The notes: generated by a model from the sequence alone, not told the origin. Positions 7,589 through 16,515 are shown, numbered from the stretch's first letter. The stretch: 64,000 nucleotides of DNA from Pseudodesulfovibrio hydrargyri (GCF_001874525.1 NZ_LKAQ01000004.1:2382654-2446653); one strand, 5' to 3'. Numbers and translations: made by a program.

Positions 7589-8347
7589 CTACTCGCCGCC
7601 CCATTTCCCTTGTTCTTCCACGCGGATGTACTTCTGGAAAGTGTAATAGAACCCGGCCAGCGCGTTGCACAGTCCGGCGGTGCCGTCCAGGAAGCCGAGC
7701 TTGAGCAGGTAGAGCTTGATAAAGCGCATGGCGGCGTGGAGCAGGGCCCGGGCCGGGCCGCCCTTGCGCCCCTTTTCGCGCAGGGCCGCCGCGCCCTCCT
7801 CGGCATAGTAGTTGATCTTGTCCATGTGCTGTCGGAAGGACTCGTAGGGGTAGTGGAGGATGTCGCCGGACAGCTTCCCCGTCTCGCCGAGCGGATGGAA
7901 GTGGTAGTGCGCGCCCGAGGCCGTGACCTCCATTTTACCGGACCGGAAGACGCGCAGCAGGTAGTCCGGGTACCACCCGGAGTGCTTCATGAACCGGTTG
8001 AAATAAAATGAGCTGCGCGGCACGTAATAGCCCGCCACCGGCTCTCCGGCCTTGAGCCTGTCCTCGATGGCCGCGCGCAGCTCGCCGGTCAGCAGCTCGT
8101 CCTGGTCCAGGGAGACCACCCAGGTCGTGCCGATCTCCTTCAGGGCGAAGTGGAACTGGTCCACCGGGCCGGGCCAGGGCCGGACCACGACCCGAGCGCC
8201 GCATTTTTCCGCGATCTCCCGGGTGCGGTCCGTGGACTGCGAGTCCACCACCAGGATCTCGTCGCAGAAGTCGAGGGACTTGAGGCATTTTTCGAGCAGC
8301 CGCTCGCCATTGTAGGTCAGGACCAGGCCGGTCACGGTTTCGCGCAT
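7589..8347 (-). CDS. Family 2 glycosyltransferase, LPS-core type
   Basis: A 252-residue GT-A fold glycosyltransferase that probably adds a sugar to lipopolysaccharide core or another surface glycan on the cytoplasmic face of the inner membrane. GLVLTYNGERLLEKCLKSL begins the nucleotide-binding half, ILVVDSQSTDRTREIA follows, and SLDQDELL supplies the D-x-D (Asp81, Asp83) that binds the metal and nucleotide sugar. The sequence is closest in style to the WaaE/KdtX group, beta-1,4-glucosyltransferases of LPS core. The donor and acceptor cannot be told from sequence. It is a single gene between divergent or terminated neighbours. Confidence 0.85.
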   Translation of the reverse strand: MRETVTGLVLTYNGERLLEKCLKSLDFCDEILVVDSQSTDRTREIAEKCGARVVVRPWPGPVDQFHFALKEIGTTWVVSLDQDELLTGELRAAIEDRLKAGEPVAGYYVPRSSFYFNRFMKHSGWYPDYLLRVFRSGKMEVTASGAHYHFHPLGETGKLSGDILHYPYESFRQHMDKINYYAEEGAAALREKGRKGGPARALLHAAMRFIKLYLLKLGFLDGTAGLCNALAGFYYTFQKYIRVEEQGKWGGE

Positions 8348-8410
8348 GGGTTTTCTCCTTGGGCAGGGGGATCATAGCCGCTATCGGCGGCCCGGTCCAT
8401 CCGAAACGAA

Positions 8411-8440
8411 AAGGCCCCCCTTCCTGCGAAGAGGGGCCTT
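8411..8440 (-). terminator. Terminator downstream of uraA
   Basis: Inverted arms AAGGCCCC (8411-8418) and GGGGCCTT (8433-8440) form a hairpin that, read on the minus strand, is followed by TTTTCGTTT just after the uraA stop. Confidence 0.75.
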
Positions 8441-8454
8441 GGACGAGCGGGATG

Positions 8455-9819
8455 CTAGAGCTCGGCGGGGTCGTTTTCCTCGTTGCAGTCCTTGCAGGGC
8501 AGGATGAGGTTCAGGACCACGCCCGCGATGGCGCCGAGGCCGATGCCCTTGAGGTCGGTGATGCCGATGTTCAGGACCATGCCGCCCAGGCCGAAGACCA
8601 GGATGATGGCCACGATGATCATGTTGCGCGGCAGAAGCAGGTCGAGCTGGGCGCGGACCAGGGTGCTCAGGCCGATGACCGTGATGGCCCCGAACAGGAG
8701 CAGCATGATGCCGCCCATGACCGGCATGGGGATGGTGTTCAGGAATCCGCCGAGTTTGCCGACAAAGGCGAGCAGAATGGCGGCGATGGCGGCCCAGGTC
8801 ATGATCGCCGGATTGAAGGCGCGGGTCAGGGCCACGGCGCCGGAGACCTCGGAGTAGGTGGTGTTGGGCGGGCCGCCGAGCAGGGCGGCCAGGGAGGTGG
8901 CCAGGCCGTCGCCGAGCATGGTGTTCTGGATGCCCGGGTCCTTGACGTAGTCCTTGCCCGCGATGGAGCTGATGGCCAGGATGTCGCCGAAGTGCTCGAT
9001 GGCAGGGGCGATGGCGATGGGCACCACGTAGAGGATGGCCTCCCAGCTCCAGGTGGGCATGGAGAAGTTCGGCACGGCGAAGAGTTTGGCCTGGCTCACG
9101 GGAGCCATCGAGATCAGGGTGCCGTCCATCCACGGGGCCAGGCCCATGCCGTTGATCTTGCCGTCCACGGCCGAGTCCACGAAGGTCTGGTACATGGAGG
9201 CGGACAGGCCGGTGGCGTCCAGGATCAGGGAACAGGCGTAGCCCGCCACGATGCCGCACAGGATGGGCACGAGCTTGAACCAGCCCCTGCCGAGCAGGGA
9301 GACCAGGATGGTGGTCAACAGGGCCACGCCGGCCACGATCATGGACGGAACGGCGGGTTCGATCCAGACCTGGCCGTTGTGTCCAAGGGCCATCTTCACG
9401 GCTACCGGGCAGAGGATCAGGCCTATGAGCATGATCACCGGGCCGGTGACGATGGGGGGCAGGAGCTTGTGCAGGAAGCCCGCGCCGAAAAAGCGGATGC
9501 ACAGGCTGATGATCACGTACAGGACACCGGCCGCGGCCAGGCCGCACATTATTTCCGGATAGGTGAACTCTCCCTGCTGGGCCGCGAAGAGCGGCGGCAG
9601 GAAGGCGAAGGACGAGGCCAGGAAGACCGGGACCTTGCCCTTGGTGATGACCTGGAACAGCAGGGTGCCGATGCCCGCCGTGAACAAGGCCACGTTGGAA
9701 TCGATGCCCGTCAGGATGGGCACCAGGACCAACGCGCCGAATGCCACGAAGAGCATCTGCGCGCCCAGCAGGGCGTCCTTCAGTCTGAAATTGTACTCGG
9801 TGGAATGCACGTCACTCAT
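8455..9819 (-). CDS. uraA: Uracil permease (NCS2 family)
   Basis: A 454-residue integral membrane transporter of the nucleobase/cation symporter-2 family. It takes up uracil (possibly xanthine) with protons. The sequence is almost wholly hydrophobic helices, as expected for 14 segments. The family signature region appears near the C-terminus (KLGGFLNTIP followed by MPVMGGIMLLLFG), and the glutamate-containing substrate stretch (AIAPAIEHFGD) is present. The ATG at 9819 is preferred over an upstream in-frame ATG at 9894, because GAGGAGTGGG precedes it and the extra residues would overlap the upp terminator. It lies directly downstream of upp on the same strand. Together they form a uracil salvage pair: import followed by phosphoribosylation to UMP. 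Confidence 0.93.
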   Translation of the reverse strand: MSDVHSTEYNFRLKDALLGAQMLFVAFGALVLVPILTGIDSNVALFTAGIGTLLFQVITKGKVPVFLASSFAFLPPLFAAQQGEFTYPEIMCGLAAAGVLYVIISLCIRFFGAGFLHKLLPPIVTGPVIMLIGLILCPVAVKMALGHNGQVWIEPAVPSMIVAGVALLTTILVSLLGRGWFKLVPILCGIVAGYACSLILDATGLSASMYQTFVDSAVDGKINGMGLAPWMDGTLISMAPVSQAKLFAVPNFSMPTWSWEAILYVVPIAIAPAIEHFGDILAISSIAGKDYVKDPGIQNTMLGDGLATSLAALLGGPPNTTYSEVSGAVALTRAFNPAIMTWAAIAAILLAFVGKLGGFLNTIPMPVMGGIMLLLFGAITVIGLSTLVRAQLDLLLPRNMIIVAIILVFGLGGMVLNIGITDLKGIGLGAIAGVVLNLILPCKDCNEENDPAEL

Positions 9820-9883
9820 CGCTACCCACTCCTCTCTTATTGGTTGCGGAGCCCCCCGACTCCTGTGTTGCTCTCCGGTCTCA

Positions 9884-9909
9884 AAAAAAGGCACGCTGTG
9901 CAGCGTGCC
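9884..9909 (-). terminator. Terminator or attenuating hairpin between upp and uraA
   Basis: GGCACGCT (9890-9897) and AGCGTGCC (9902-9909) form an 8-bp stem with a 4-nt loop. On the minus strand it is followed by seven T residues, a classic terminator after upp. It would reduce read-through into uraA. Confidence 0.85.
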
Positions 9910-9915
9910 CTTTGC

Positions 9916-10542
9916 CTACTTGGTGCCGAATATCTTGTCCCCCGCGTCTCCGAGACCGGGGATGATATAGCCTACGTCGTTCAATCTCTCGTCCACCGCC
10001 GCGGTGTAGATGTCCACGTCGGGGTGCTCGTTCAGGATACGTTCGATGCCTTCGGGCGCGGCGCACAGGAACAGGCCGCGAATGGACTGGCAGCCCGCCT
10101 CCTTGAGCAGCTTGATGGTCGCGTTCAGGGTGCCGCCGGTGGCCAGCATGGGGTCCAGGATCAGGGCCATGCGCTCTTCGATGCGTTTGGCCAGCTTGAC
10201 GTAGTACTGGACGGGCTCCAGCGTCTCCTCGTTGCGGTAGAAGCCGACGACCGACGCCTTGGCCCCGGGGATCATGTCGTACACGCCGTCCATCATGCCC
10301 AGGCCTGCGCGCAGGATGGGCACCACGGTGACCTTCTTGCCCTTGATGCGGTCCACCTCGACCTTGCCCGCCCATCCCTTGATGGTCTTCTTTTCGGTCT
10401 CGAAATCCTTGGTCGCCTCATAGGTCAGCAACCGGGTGATCTCGTTGGCCAGCGTCCGGAAGTGGCTGGTGGAAATGTCGTGCTGGCGGAGCAGACCAAC
10501 CTTGTGCCGGATCAGCGGGTGGTCAACCAGGTGTAAGGCCAT
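9916..10542 (-). CDS. upp: Uracil phosphoribosyltransferase
   Basis: A 208-residue cytosolic enzyme that makes UMP from uracil and PRPP. The PRPP-binding loop DPMLATGGT is present, as are [10 protein letters not shown] and the C-terminal uracil-binding stretch [12 protein letters not shown]. The length is the usual one for Upp. The ATG at 10542 is chosen over longer in-frame options because AGAGAGG lies just upstream and [14 protein letters not shown] is the standard N-terminus. It is divergent from the RluD-CoaE fusion and followed by the uracil permease gene. Confidence 0.96.
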   Translation of the reverse strand: MALHLVDHPLIRHKVGLLRQHDISTSHFRTLANEITRLLTYEATKDFETEKKTIKGWAGKVEVDRIKGKKVTVVPILRAGLGMMDGVYDMIPGAKASVVGFYRNEETLEPVQYYVKLAKRIEERMALILDPMLATGGTLNATIKLLKEAGCQSIRGLFLCAAPEGIERILNEHPDVDIYTAAVDERLNDVGYIIPGLGDAGDKIFGTK

Positions 10543-10715
10543 TTTCGCCTCTCTTTGGGTTTTTGATAATATGTAGGGGAAAGTTTCAATTGCGCAAAAT
10601 TTCTTTTTTCTAAGCCGATGGGGGGAGAGGGTCAAGAGCCAATTTTGTAAACGGCGAGTGCATAAAATCAATTTGAATTTTACTTTCCAATGATTCCCGG
10701 TATATCACCTTGACC

Positions 10716-12428
10716 ATGACAAACGAGAAATCCGAACAGTGTTGGGAACGGACCGTTTCGCGGGCCGACGCCGGGGTACGCCTGGACAAGTTCTGGGGCC
10801 GCGAACTGGCCGGGGAAGGCGTCTCCCGTGGACGCATCAAGAGCTGGATCGAGTCCGGCCTGGCCCTGGTGGACGGCGAGGCCGCTCCCAAGGGCAACCG
10901 CAAGCTGGCCCCGGGCCAGACCGTGGCCATCCGGGCCGCCGCGCCCGAGCCGGGCGAGTTTGCGGCCGAACCGGTCCGGGGCGACATCGAGGCCGTGTTC
11001 GAGGACGCCGACATGCTCGTGGTCGTCAAGCCCGCCGGGCTGACCACCCATCCCGCGCCGGGCGAACCCGGCCCCACCCTGGTCAACCTGCTGGTTCACC
11101 AGTGGCCGGACATCGCCGCCGAAAACAGTTCCATGGATCCGCAGCGGCCCGGCATCGTCCACCGCCTGGACAAGGACACCTCCGGGCTCATGGCCGTGGC
11201 CCGGACCGAAGCGGCCCGCCTGGCCCTGTCCGCGAGTTTCGCCGGGCGCGAGACCTTCAAGGTCTACCTGGCCCTTGTCCAGGGGTGCCCCGAGCCCCGG
11301 CAGGGGACCATCGACGCGCCCATGGGCCGCCACCCGCACCACAAGACGCGCATGGCCGTGCTGCCCAAGGGCGGGCGCGAGGCGCGCAGCGACTACCGGG
11401 TACTCTGGACCGGCCCGCGCGGACTGGCCTCCCTGGTGGCCGTGCGCATCCATACCGGCCGGACCCACCAGATCCGCGTGCATATGGCCCACATCGGCCA
11501 TCCGCTTTTGGGCGACGCGGTCTACGGCCCGCGCGAGAACGCCGAGTGGGCGCGGCGGCCCGACCGGCTGGCCGGGCTGGCCCCACGCCAGATGCTCCAC
11601 GCCTTTTATCTTTGCGTGCCCCATCCGGCCACAGGCGAGCCCGTGACCCGCTGGCTGGCCCCGCCCGAGGACTTCCGCGCGCTCCTGTCCGGGCTGACGC
11701 GCGAATGTTTGCGCGTGGGCATCGTGGGCATGCCGGGCGGCGGCAAGTCCACCCTGCTCAAGGCCCTGCGCGGCATGGGGCGGCCTTGTTTCTCGGCGGA
11801 CGAGTCCGTGGCCGCGCTCTACGGACCGGGCGGCGACGGCGCGGCCATGATCAAACAGCGGTTCGGCGGGCGGTATACCCTGGACGACGGCGGCGTGGAC
11901 AAGCCGGGCCTCTTCAAGGCCATGCGCGAATCCGAGGCCGTGCGCCGCGAGGTCATGGACATGGTCCATCCCATGGTCCGCCACCAATGCGAGGAATTCT
12001 TCCGGGCCCACCGCGACGAGCCCGTGGCCTACGCCGAAGTCCCCCTGCTCCTGGAAGGGGGGTGGCACAAGGACGGCATGGTCGACCTGGTGGCCGGGGT
12101 GCGTTGCCCGCCGGCCAAGCGCACCGGCGAGCTGCGCGAGCTCCGCCATCTCTCCCCGGAAATCCTGGCCGTGTTCGACTCCTGGCAGTGGCCCGAGGCG
12201 GACAAGCTGGCGGCCTGCGACGTGATCGTCGACAACGACAAGGGGCTGGCCGAGCTGGCCGAGGGCGCGCGCGGTCTGGACCAAACCGCCCAGGTCGCCT
12301 GGGAGCGGCGCAACCGGGAGTTCGCGGATTGGATGGACGGCTTGTGGCCCGGGCTGGCCGACGAGTTGTCCGGCGAATTGGCCGAGAAGCTGGCCGCCGG
12401 GCCGGACGGCGGAGGAAGCGAGGCGTGA
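10716..12428 (+). CDS. Fused RluD-family pseudouridine synthase and dephospho-CoA kinase
   Basis: A 570-residue two-domain protein. Residues about 20-70 are an S4 RNA-binding domain. About 90-315 is an RluA/RluD pseudouridine synthase with the catalytic motif HRLDKDTSG (Asp152) and HTGRTHQIRVH. From about 333 a dephospho-CoA kinase follows, with P-loop GIVGMPGGGKST (337-346), FSADESVAALY in place of the usual D-A-D region, HPMV, and VPLLLEGGW. The protein should therefore modify uridines in rRNA or tRNA and also perform the last step of CoA synthesis. The same fusion is known in Desulfovibrio relatives, and one reading frame crosses the junction without interruption. The ATG at 10716 follows an in-frame TTG, and no strong ribosome site is visible. 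It overlaps the rhomboid gene by four bases. Confidence 0.92.
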   Translation: MTNEKSEQCWERTVSRADAGVRLDKFWGRELAGEGVSRGRIKSWIESGLALVDGEAAPKGNRKLAPGQTVAIRAAAPEPGEFAAEPVRGDIEAVFEDADMLVVVKPAGLTTHPAPGEPGPTLVNLLVHQWPDIAAENSSMDPQRPGIVHRLDKDTSGLMAVARTEAARLALSASFAGRETFKVYLALVQGCPEPRQGTIDAPMGRHPHHKTRMAVLPKGGREARSDYRVLWTGPRGLASLVAVRIHTGRTHQIRVHMAHIGHPLLGDAVYGPRENAEWARRPDRLAGLAPRQMLHAFYLCVPHPATGEPVTRWLAPPEDFRALLSGLTRECLRVGIVGMPGGGKSTLLKALRGMGRPCFSADESVAALYGPGGDGAAMIKQRFGGRYTLDDGGVDKPGLFKAMRESEAVRREVMDMVHPMVRHQCEEFFRAHRDEPVAYAEVPLLLEGGWHKDGMVDLVAGVRCPPAKRTGELRELRHLSPEILAVFDSWQWPEADKLAACDVIVDNDKGLAELAEGARGLDQTAQVAWERRNREFADWMDGLWPGLADELSGELAEKLAAGPDGGGSEA

Positions 12429-13165
12429 TCCCCATCCGCGACAACGTGCCCCGCGAGACGCGGCCCTATGCCGTGCTGGCGATCATCATCGTTAACGCCC
12501 TGGTCTTCCTGTTCGTGTTCAGCCTTTCGCCCCAGGCCCGGGCCCAGATGTTCTATCTCTTCGGGGTGGTCCCGGCGCGCTTTTTCGAGCCGGACTGGGC
12601 GGCCTGGGCCGGTTATCCCGACACCCTGGGGTGGCCGTTTCTGACTTACATGTTCCTGCACGGCGGCTGGCTGCACGTCATCCTGAACATGTGGATGCTC
12701 TGGATTTTCGGCGACAACATCGAGGACGTCACCGGGCACGGCTGGTTCGTGCTCTTCTACGTGCTTTGCGGCCTGGCCGCCGTGGCCGTGCACATGGCCT
12801 TCGAGCGGTCCTCGCCCCTCCCGGTCATCGGCGCGTCCGGGGCCATCGCCGGGATCATGGGCGCGTACATCGTGCTCTACCCGCACGGCAAGGTCCTGAC
12901 CCTGATTCCGGTCTTCTTTTTTCCCTTCATCTTCCGCATACCCGCGTCCCTGTTCCTCGGGTTCTGGTTTCTCACGCAGATCCTCTCCGGAGTGTACTCC
13001 ACGGCCCACGGCGCGCAGAACGTGGCCTGGTGGGCGCACGTGGGCGGGTTCGTCGCCGGCATCGTCCTGATCCGCTGGTTCCGCCGCCCCGGCCGCTGCC
13101 GATACTGCTACAACCCGGACACCAGGGACTACGACCCCGAGGATTCGGATCCGCCCGTTGTGTAG
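12425..13165 (+). CDS. Rhomboid-family intramembrane serine protease
   Basis: A 246-residue membrane protease starting with GTG, whose first bases overlap the stop of the fusion gene (GTGA), with GGAGGA upstream. It has about six hydrophobic helices. The catalytic serine is Ser138 in GASGAI, the partner is His205 in AWWAHVGGFVAG, and HVILNMW (His84, Asn88) gives the conserved helix-2 residues, so it should be active. Substrates are probably single-pass membrane proteins. The C-terminal tail carries C-R-Y-C (Cys225, Cys228) and is acidic at the end, which is not part of the protease core. Translational coupling to RluD-CoaE indicates one operon, but no functional link is obvious. Confidence 0.92.
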   Translation: MIPIRDNVPRETRPYAVLAIIIVNALVFLFVFSLSPQARAQMFYLFGVVPARFFEPDWAAWAGYPDTLGWPFLTYMFLHGGWLHVILNMWMLWIFGDNIEDVTGHGWFVLFYVLCGLAAVAVHMAFERSSPLPVIGASGAIAGIMGAYIVLYPHGKVLTLIPVFFFPFIFRIPASLFLGFWFLTQILSGVYSTAHGAQNVAWWAHVGGFVAGIVLIRWFRRPGRCRYCYNPDTRDYDPEDSDPPVV

Positions 13166-13185
13166 GGAGAAAACCAGGAGTGGGT

Positions 13186-13275
13186 GCCGCTTCGCGGCGT
13201 TGCCGGGTGACTTCGCCTCTGGCGGGCAAGGGTTCGCCCCCTTGCATCCCATTTTGCGCCTGCGGCGCGAGGTGT
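13186..13275. repeat. Dispersed multi-hairpin repeat, copy 1
   Basis: A 90-bp intergenic sequence between two convergent genes is made of consecutive short stem-loops: GCCGC/GCGGC, CGCC/GGCG, an AAGGG/CCCTT-type arm pair and GCGCC/GGCGC. A second copy of the same layout, about four fifths identical by eye, lies at 46087-46178. It looks like a REP-type extragenic element and may also act as a terminator. Confidence 0.75.
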
Positions 13276-13295
13276 CGGGCTTCGCCGGGAGAGGG

Positions 13296-13847
13296 CTATG
13301 AAAGTTGCCGGAACCGGTCGGCCAGGTGCCAGCGGTCCACCAGGGTGGCCACCGCCGGAGGAACGAGGGAACGCCACTCGCCGTCCTCGCGGATGGCCGC
13401 GCGCACGTCCGTGCCGCTGATCCCCTTTTCGCTTTGGGGCCGCTCCCACATGACGTGGGTGGTCAGGCCAAGGCCCTCGAACCGCTTGCGTTTCTCCCGT
13501 CCCCAGTCGTCGTAGATGGTCAGGTAATAGACCGCCTCGCGCGGGGCGCACCCCTCGAGCATTTCCGGGCAGTTGATCGGAAACGGAATCACGGAAAAAG
13601 CGTGCCGGTCCACCCCGGCCTCCATCAGGGCGGCCTCGATCATGGCCTTGCGCTCCTCGAAGGAAAGGGGGTTGTTCTCCCGGCTGGACCGCTCCGGGTT
13701 GGTCAGCTCCTCGCGGGTGGAGGCCGCGTCCGGGTTGGTCACGCCGATGATCAGCCGTTCGCACAATGCTTTTCCGGCCAACAGGTAGACAAGATGATCG
13801 TTGTGCAGGACCTGGAACCGTCCGTGGATGAAGCCGAGAGGGTGCAT
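13296..13847 (-). CDS. NMN/nicotinate-nucleotide adenylyltransferase-like protein
   Basis: A 183-residue nucleotidyltransferase of the HIGH superfamily. GFIHGRFQVLHNDHLVYL near the N-terminus holds the G-R-F-Q and H-x-x-H (His15, His18) that bind ATP phosphates. ISGTDVR near the C-terminus matches the second ATP-binding I-S-x-T-x-x-R motif. This arrangement is that of archaeal-type NadM, which joins NMN to ATP to form NAD. Related cytidylyl- or adenylyltransferases with other substrates cannot be excluded. The start codon lies two bases after the stop of the phosphoglycerate mutase gene, so the two form an operon. Confidence 0.75.
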   Translation of the reverse strand: MHPLGFIHGRFQVLHNDHLVYLLAGKALCERLIIGVTNPDAASTREELTNPERSSRENNPLSFEERKAMIEAALMEAGVDRHAFSVIPFPINCPEMLEGCAPREAVYYLTIYDDWGREKRKRFEGLGLTTHVMWERPQSEKGISGTDVRAAIREDGEWRSLVPPAVATLVDRWHLADRFRQLS

Positions 13848-13849
13848 GG

Positions 13850-15169
13850 TCACTCCTGGGGATCGAGGATGAACGGGGGATGGTCGCCCGGCCAGTACTC
13901 CACCGGGTCGGGCGAGTCGTGGATACCGGCCAGCCGGGCGCGGTCCAGGTAATTGAGGACCGTGAACAGGAACTCGCGGCCGCGCATGCAGCCCAGCGCG
14001 CCCCCCGCAACGGCCACTTCGTCGAAGGCGGCGACCGCATCCCGGCGCACGCCCCGGCCCGCGAACATGAGCGGCACGGGCTCGCCCGAGTGGATCAGCG
14101 CGCCGCAACTCGGGGTGGAGTGGTCGGCGGTCACGGCCAGGAGCAGGCGCGGGTCGGCCAATATCCCGTCGGCAACCTCGCCCAGCCCTCGGTCCAGGGA
14201 TTCGATGACCCGGACCTTGGCCTCCGGGTTTTTGCTGTGGGCCGCCTGGTCCGGTCTCTTGGTGTGCACGTGGATGAAGTCGTAGTCGTCCTTCCGGTCC
14301 AGGGCCAGCCGGATGCGTTCGGCCAGGTCCGCGCCCGGATCGTCCGTGTCTCGCGCCTTGAGAAAATCCATGCCCGCGAACCGGGCCAGCCCGGCGTACA
14401 TGGCCCCGGTGGCGATGGACAGGCCGCGCAGCCCGTACCGCTGGCGCATGGTCGGGCAGCGGGTCAGCCGTCCGGCCCGCTGGGTGACCAGGCCGTTGGC
14501 CGGGATTTGCCCGGCCTTTTCCCGCTCGCGGTTCAGGGGCAGTGCCGAGAGGGTCCGGTGTGTCCGCACGAGATAGTCCTCCAGTGCCCGCGCCGTGCGC
14601 CGTGCAGCCGTATCCTCGTGGCCCTTGAGCGGCAGGGGGCGGGGCAGGAGCCGTCCGTCCACCATGGGATTGGTGTCGGTGACAAAGGGCGAGACCTCGC
14701 CGCGCAGGACCAGCACGCCGAACAGCCCGCCCACGGGGTGCACGGAACCGGTCACGCCCTCGAACAGGAAGGGCGGCAGGGCGGCGAACAGGGCTTCGGC
14801 CTCGCCGGGCGATGCGGGCACCTTGTCGTGCAGCAAGGTCAAGCGGTTGTCCGCGTCCGGGCCGATATGGGCGAAGTGGGTCAGCAGGGCCACGTCGTCG
14901 GTGCCGAGTTCGACTCCCGCGCCGAGGGCCTCCAGCGCGCCGCGTCCCGGGAATTCCTCGGGCAGGCCGCCGAACAGGGCGAAATGGGCGTTCTCCGAGG
15001 GCAGGGGCCGGCCGAACCGGGTGGCGTGGTACAGGCCGGTGGCCGAGACCGAGGCCAACCGGTCCAGACAGGGCGTGGCCGCCGCCTGGAGCGGGGTGCG
15101 GTCGCCGAGGCCGGGGTGGGAGCGGTCGCCCAGACCGTCCAGCAGGATCAGGATGCATGTATCAGGCAT
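13850..15169 (-). CDS. apgM: Cofactor-independent phosphoglycerate mutase, archaeal (ApgM) type
   Basis: A 439-residue metalloenzyme of the alkaline phosphatase superfamily that interconverts 3- and 2-phosphoglycerate. LLDGLGDR holds the first metal ligand (Asp11), PSENAHFALFGG holds the serine that becomes phosphorylated (Ser58), and HVHTKRPDQAAHS and TADHSTP hold the remaining metal ligands. Length and order match the ApgM branch rather than the 510-residue GpmI. The ATG at 15169 is used, and an in-frame ATG seven codons upstream is also possible. It lies just ahead of the NMN adenylyltransferase-like gene. Other archaeal-type phosphomutases of this fold exist, so the precise substrate is inferred. 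Confidence 0.85.
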   Translation of the reverse strand: MPDTCILILLDGLGDRSHPGLGDRTPLQAAATPCLDRLASVSATGLYHATRFGRPLPSENAHFALFGGLPEEFPGRGALEALGAGVELGTDDVALLTHFAHIGPDADNRLTLLHDKVPASPGEAEALFAALPPFLFEGVTGSVHPVGGLFGVLVLRGEVSPFVTDTNPMVDGRLLPRPLPLKGHEDTAARRTARALEDYLVRTHRTLSALPLNREREKAGQIPANGLVTQRAGRLTRCPTMRQRYGLRGLSIATGAMYAGLARFAGMDFLKARDTDDPGADLAERIRLALDRKDDYDFIHVHTKRPDQAAHSKNPEAKVRVIESLDRGLGEVADGILADPRLLLAVTADHSTPSCGALIHSGEPVPLMFAGRGVRRDAVAAFDEVAVAGGALGCMRGREFLFTVLNYLDRARLAGIHDSPDPVEYWPGDHPPFILDPQE

Positions 15170-15268
15170 TGGAGGCCCTGGTAGATTCATAGATACGCTC
15201 GATAACAGTAATGGGTATCATACATACAATCACATTGTCTTGGGCGGATGCGGGTGTAAGATAGGCCC

Positions 15269-15871
15269 ATGCTCATAGACCTTCACGTCCACTCCACCTG
15301 TTCCCCGTGCAGCATCCTGAAGCCTTCGGAAATCCTGGCCAACGCCCGTTCCCTGGGCCTGGATGCCGTTTGTATCACCGATCACGACACCATGTCCATC
15401 CTGACGCAATGTCGGGAGGGATTCCAGCCCGACGGGCTGCTCCTCATCGTGGGCATGGAGTACACCACGGATCAGGGCGACTACCTGATCTTCGGCGACG
15501 TCCGTTCCCTGCCCCATGGGCTGTCCGCCGAGGTCCTGCTTCCGGCGGTGCGCGATCTGGGCGGCGCGGCCATCTCGGCCCACCCGTGCCGGACATGGCG
15601 CCCGGCCGACACGATCATTTTCGACCAGGGGCTGTGCTCCATCGCCGAGGCGGAGAACGGGCGCAACACCGACGTCGAGAACGGCATGGCCATGGACCTG
15701 ATCGAGGCCCGCGGCATGACCGCCGTGGCCGGGTCCGACGCCCACTCCCTGGAGGAGCTGGGCCGTTGTCCCACGCGCTTCACCGTGCCGGTCAACTCCG
15801 TCCGGGACCTGGTCGACGCCCTCAACCAGGGCCACTGCTGTCCCTCCACGGCGCACCGCTCAGCGGCCTGA
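15269..15871 (+). CDS. PHP-domain metal-dependent phosphoesterase
   Basis: A 200-residue single-domain protein of the PHP superfamily. The metal-binding motifs are all visible: DLHVHST (His6, His8), ITDHDT, SAHPCRTW and GSDAHSLEE near the C-terminus. PHP proteins hydrolyse phosphate esters or nucleotides using a tri-metal centre; the substrate of this one cannot be told. There are no fused polymerase or other domains. It is a single gene on the plus strand, divergent from the phosphoglycerate mutase gene and convergent with the BON protein gene. Confidence 0.88.
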   Translation: MLIDLHVHSTCSPCSILKPSEILANARSLGLDAVCITDHDTMSILTQCREGFQPDGLLLIVGMEYTTDQGDYLIFGDVRSLPHGLSAEVLLPAVRDLGGAAISAHPCRTWRPADTIIFDQGLCSIAEAENGRNTDVENGMAMDLIEARGMTAVAGSDAHSLEELGRCPTRFTVPVNSVRDLVDALNQGHCCPSTAHRSAA

Positions 15872-15892
15872 TTCCCTCTGGCCACTTCCCGT

Positions 15893-16450
15893 CTACCTGG
15901 GCGGGATCAGAAAGGACGTGACTTTGCGCACGCCCTTGACCCCCTTGGCCACCTTTACGGCCAGGGCGGCGTCCGCCTGGCTTCGGACCATGCCGAGCAG
16001 AACCACCTCGCCGTTCATGACCTCCTGTTCGATCTGGGTCGAGCTCAGGTCGCCGTTGGCGATGAGATCGGCGCGCACCTTGGCCGACAGTTCAAGATCG
16101 TCGGCCGTGGTGTCGGTCTCGGGCTTGAAATAGCTGGTCACCTTCTTTACGCCCTCGACCCCCTTGGCCGTCTTCACCGCAAAGGCGCGGAAGGGCTGGT
16201 CGTCGATCGCGCCCACCAGGTAGACGTGCTTCAGAAAGCAATACACGTGGACCTTGAGGGCCAGCTTGGAGTCCTTGTCCGCCAGATCGGTCTTGATGGA
16301 CAGCGATATCTTCTTGTCCGCCGCCTGGTCGCCCACGCTGCGTTCGTCGCGCGCGCTTTCGTAGATGGCTCCCCACGGGGTCCAGGCCAGGGAGGACAGG
16401 GCAAGGCTAAGGATCAGCGGGACGGTGGCGAGTGATCTGGAATGACGCAT
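15893..16450 (-). CDS. Periplasmic BON-domain protein
   Basis: A 185-residue exported protein. Residues 1-24 are a signal peptide (RHSRSLATVPLILSLALSSL). Two BON domains follow, roughly 40-115 and 118-185, each with the typical alternating pattern ending in G-V-x-G-V-x-K-V. BON proteins such as OsmY and DolP bind phospholipid and protect the envelope under stress. The ATG at 16450 is chosen because it begins the signal peptide and TCCTT-type complement (AGGAGA) precedes it. The gene is divergent from the cbpA heat-shock operon, which fits a stress role. Confidence 0.85.
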   Translation of the reverse strand: MRHSRSLATVPLILSLALSSLAWTPWGAIYESARDERSVGDQAADKKISLSIKTDLADKDSKLALKVHVYCFLKHVYLVGAIDDQPFRAFAVKTAKGVEGVKKVTSYFKPETDTTADDLELSAKVRADLIANGDLSSTQIEQEVMNGEVVLLGMVRSQADAALAVKVAKGVKGVRKVTSFLIPPR

Positions 16451-16515
16451 GATTTCTCCTTGTCGAATATGTGGATAACTCTGTGGAAAATTGTCCGGTT
16501 GTCGTTTTTTCCGGC

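Noticed and set aside
10739..12424. An open frame overlapping RluD-CoaE in another phase that runs into the rhomboid gene
   Set aside because: Only the part from 12425 encodes a recognisable protein. The upstream part is Arg/Pro/Gly-rich nonsense against a well-supported enzyme in the other frame.
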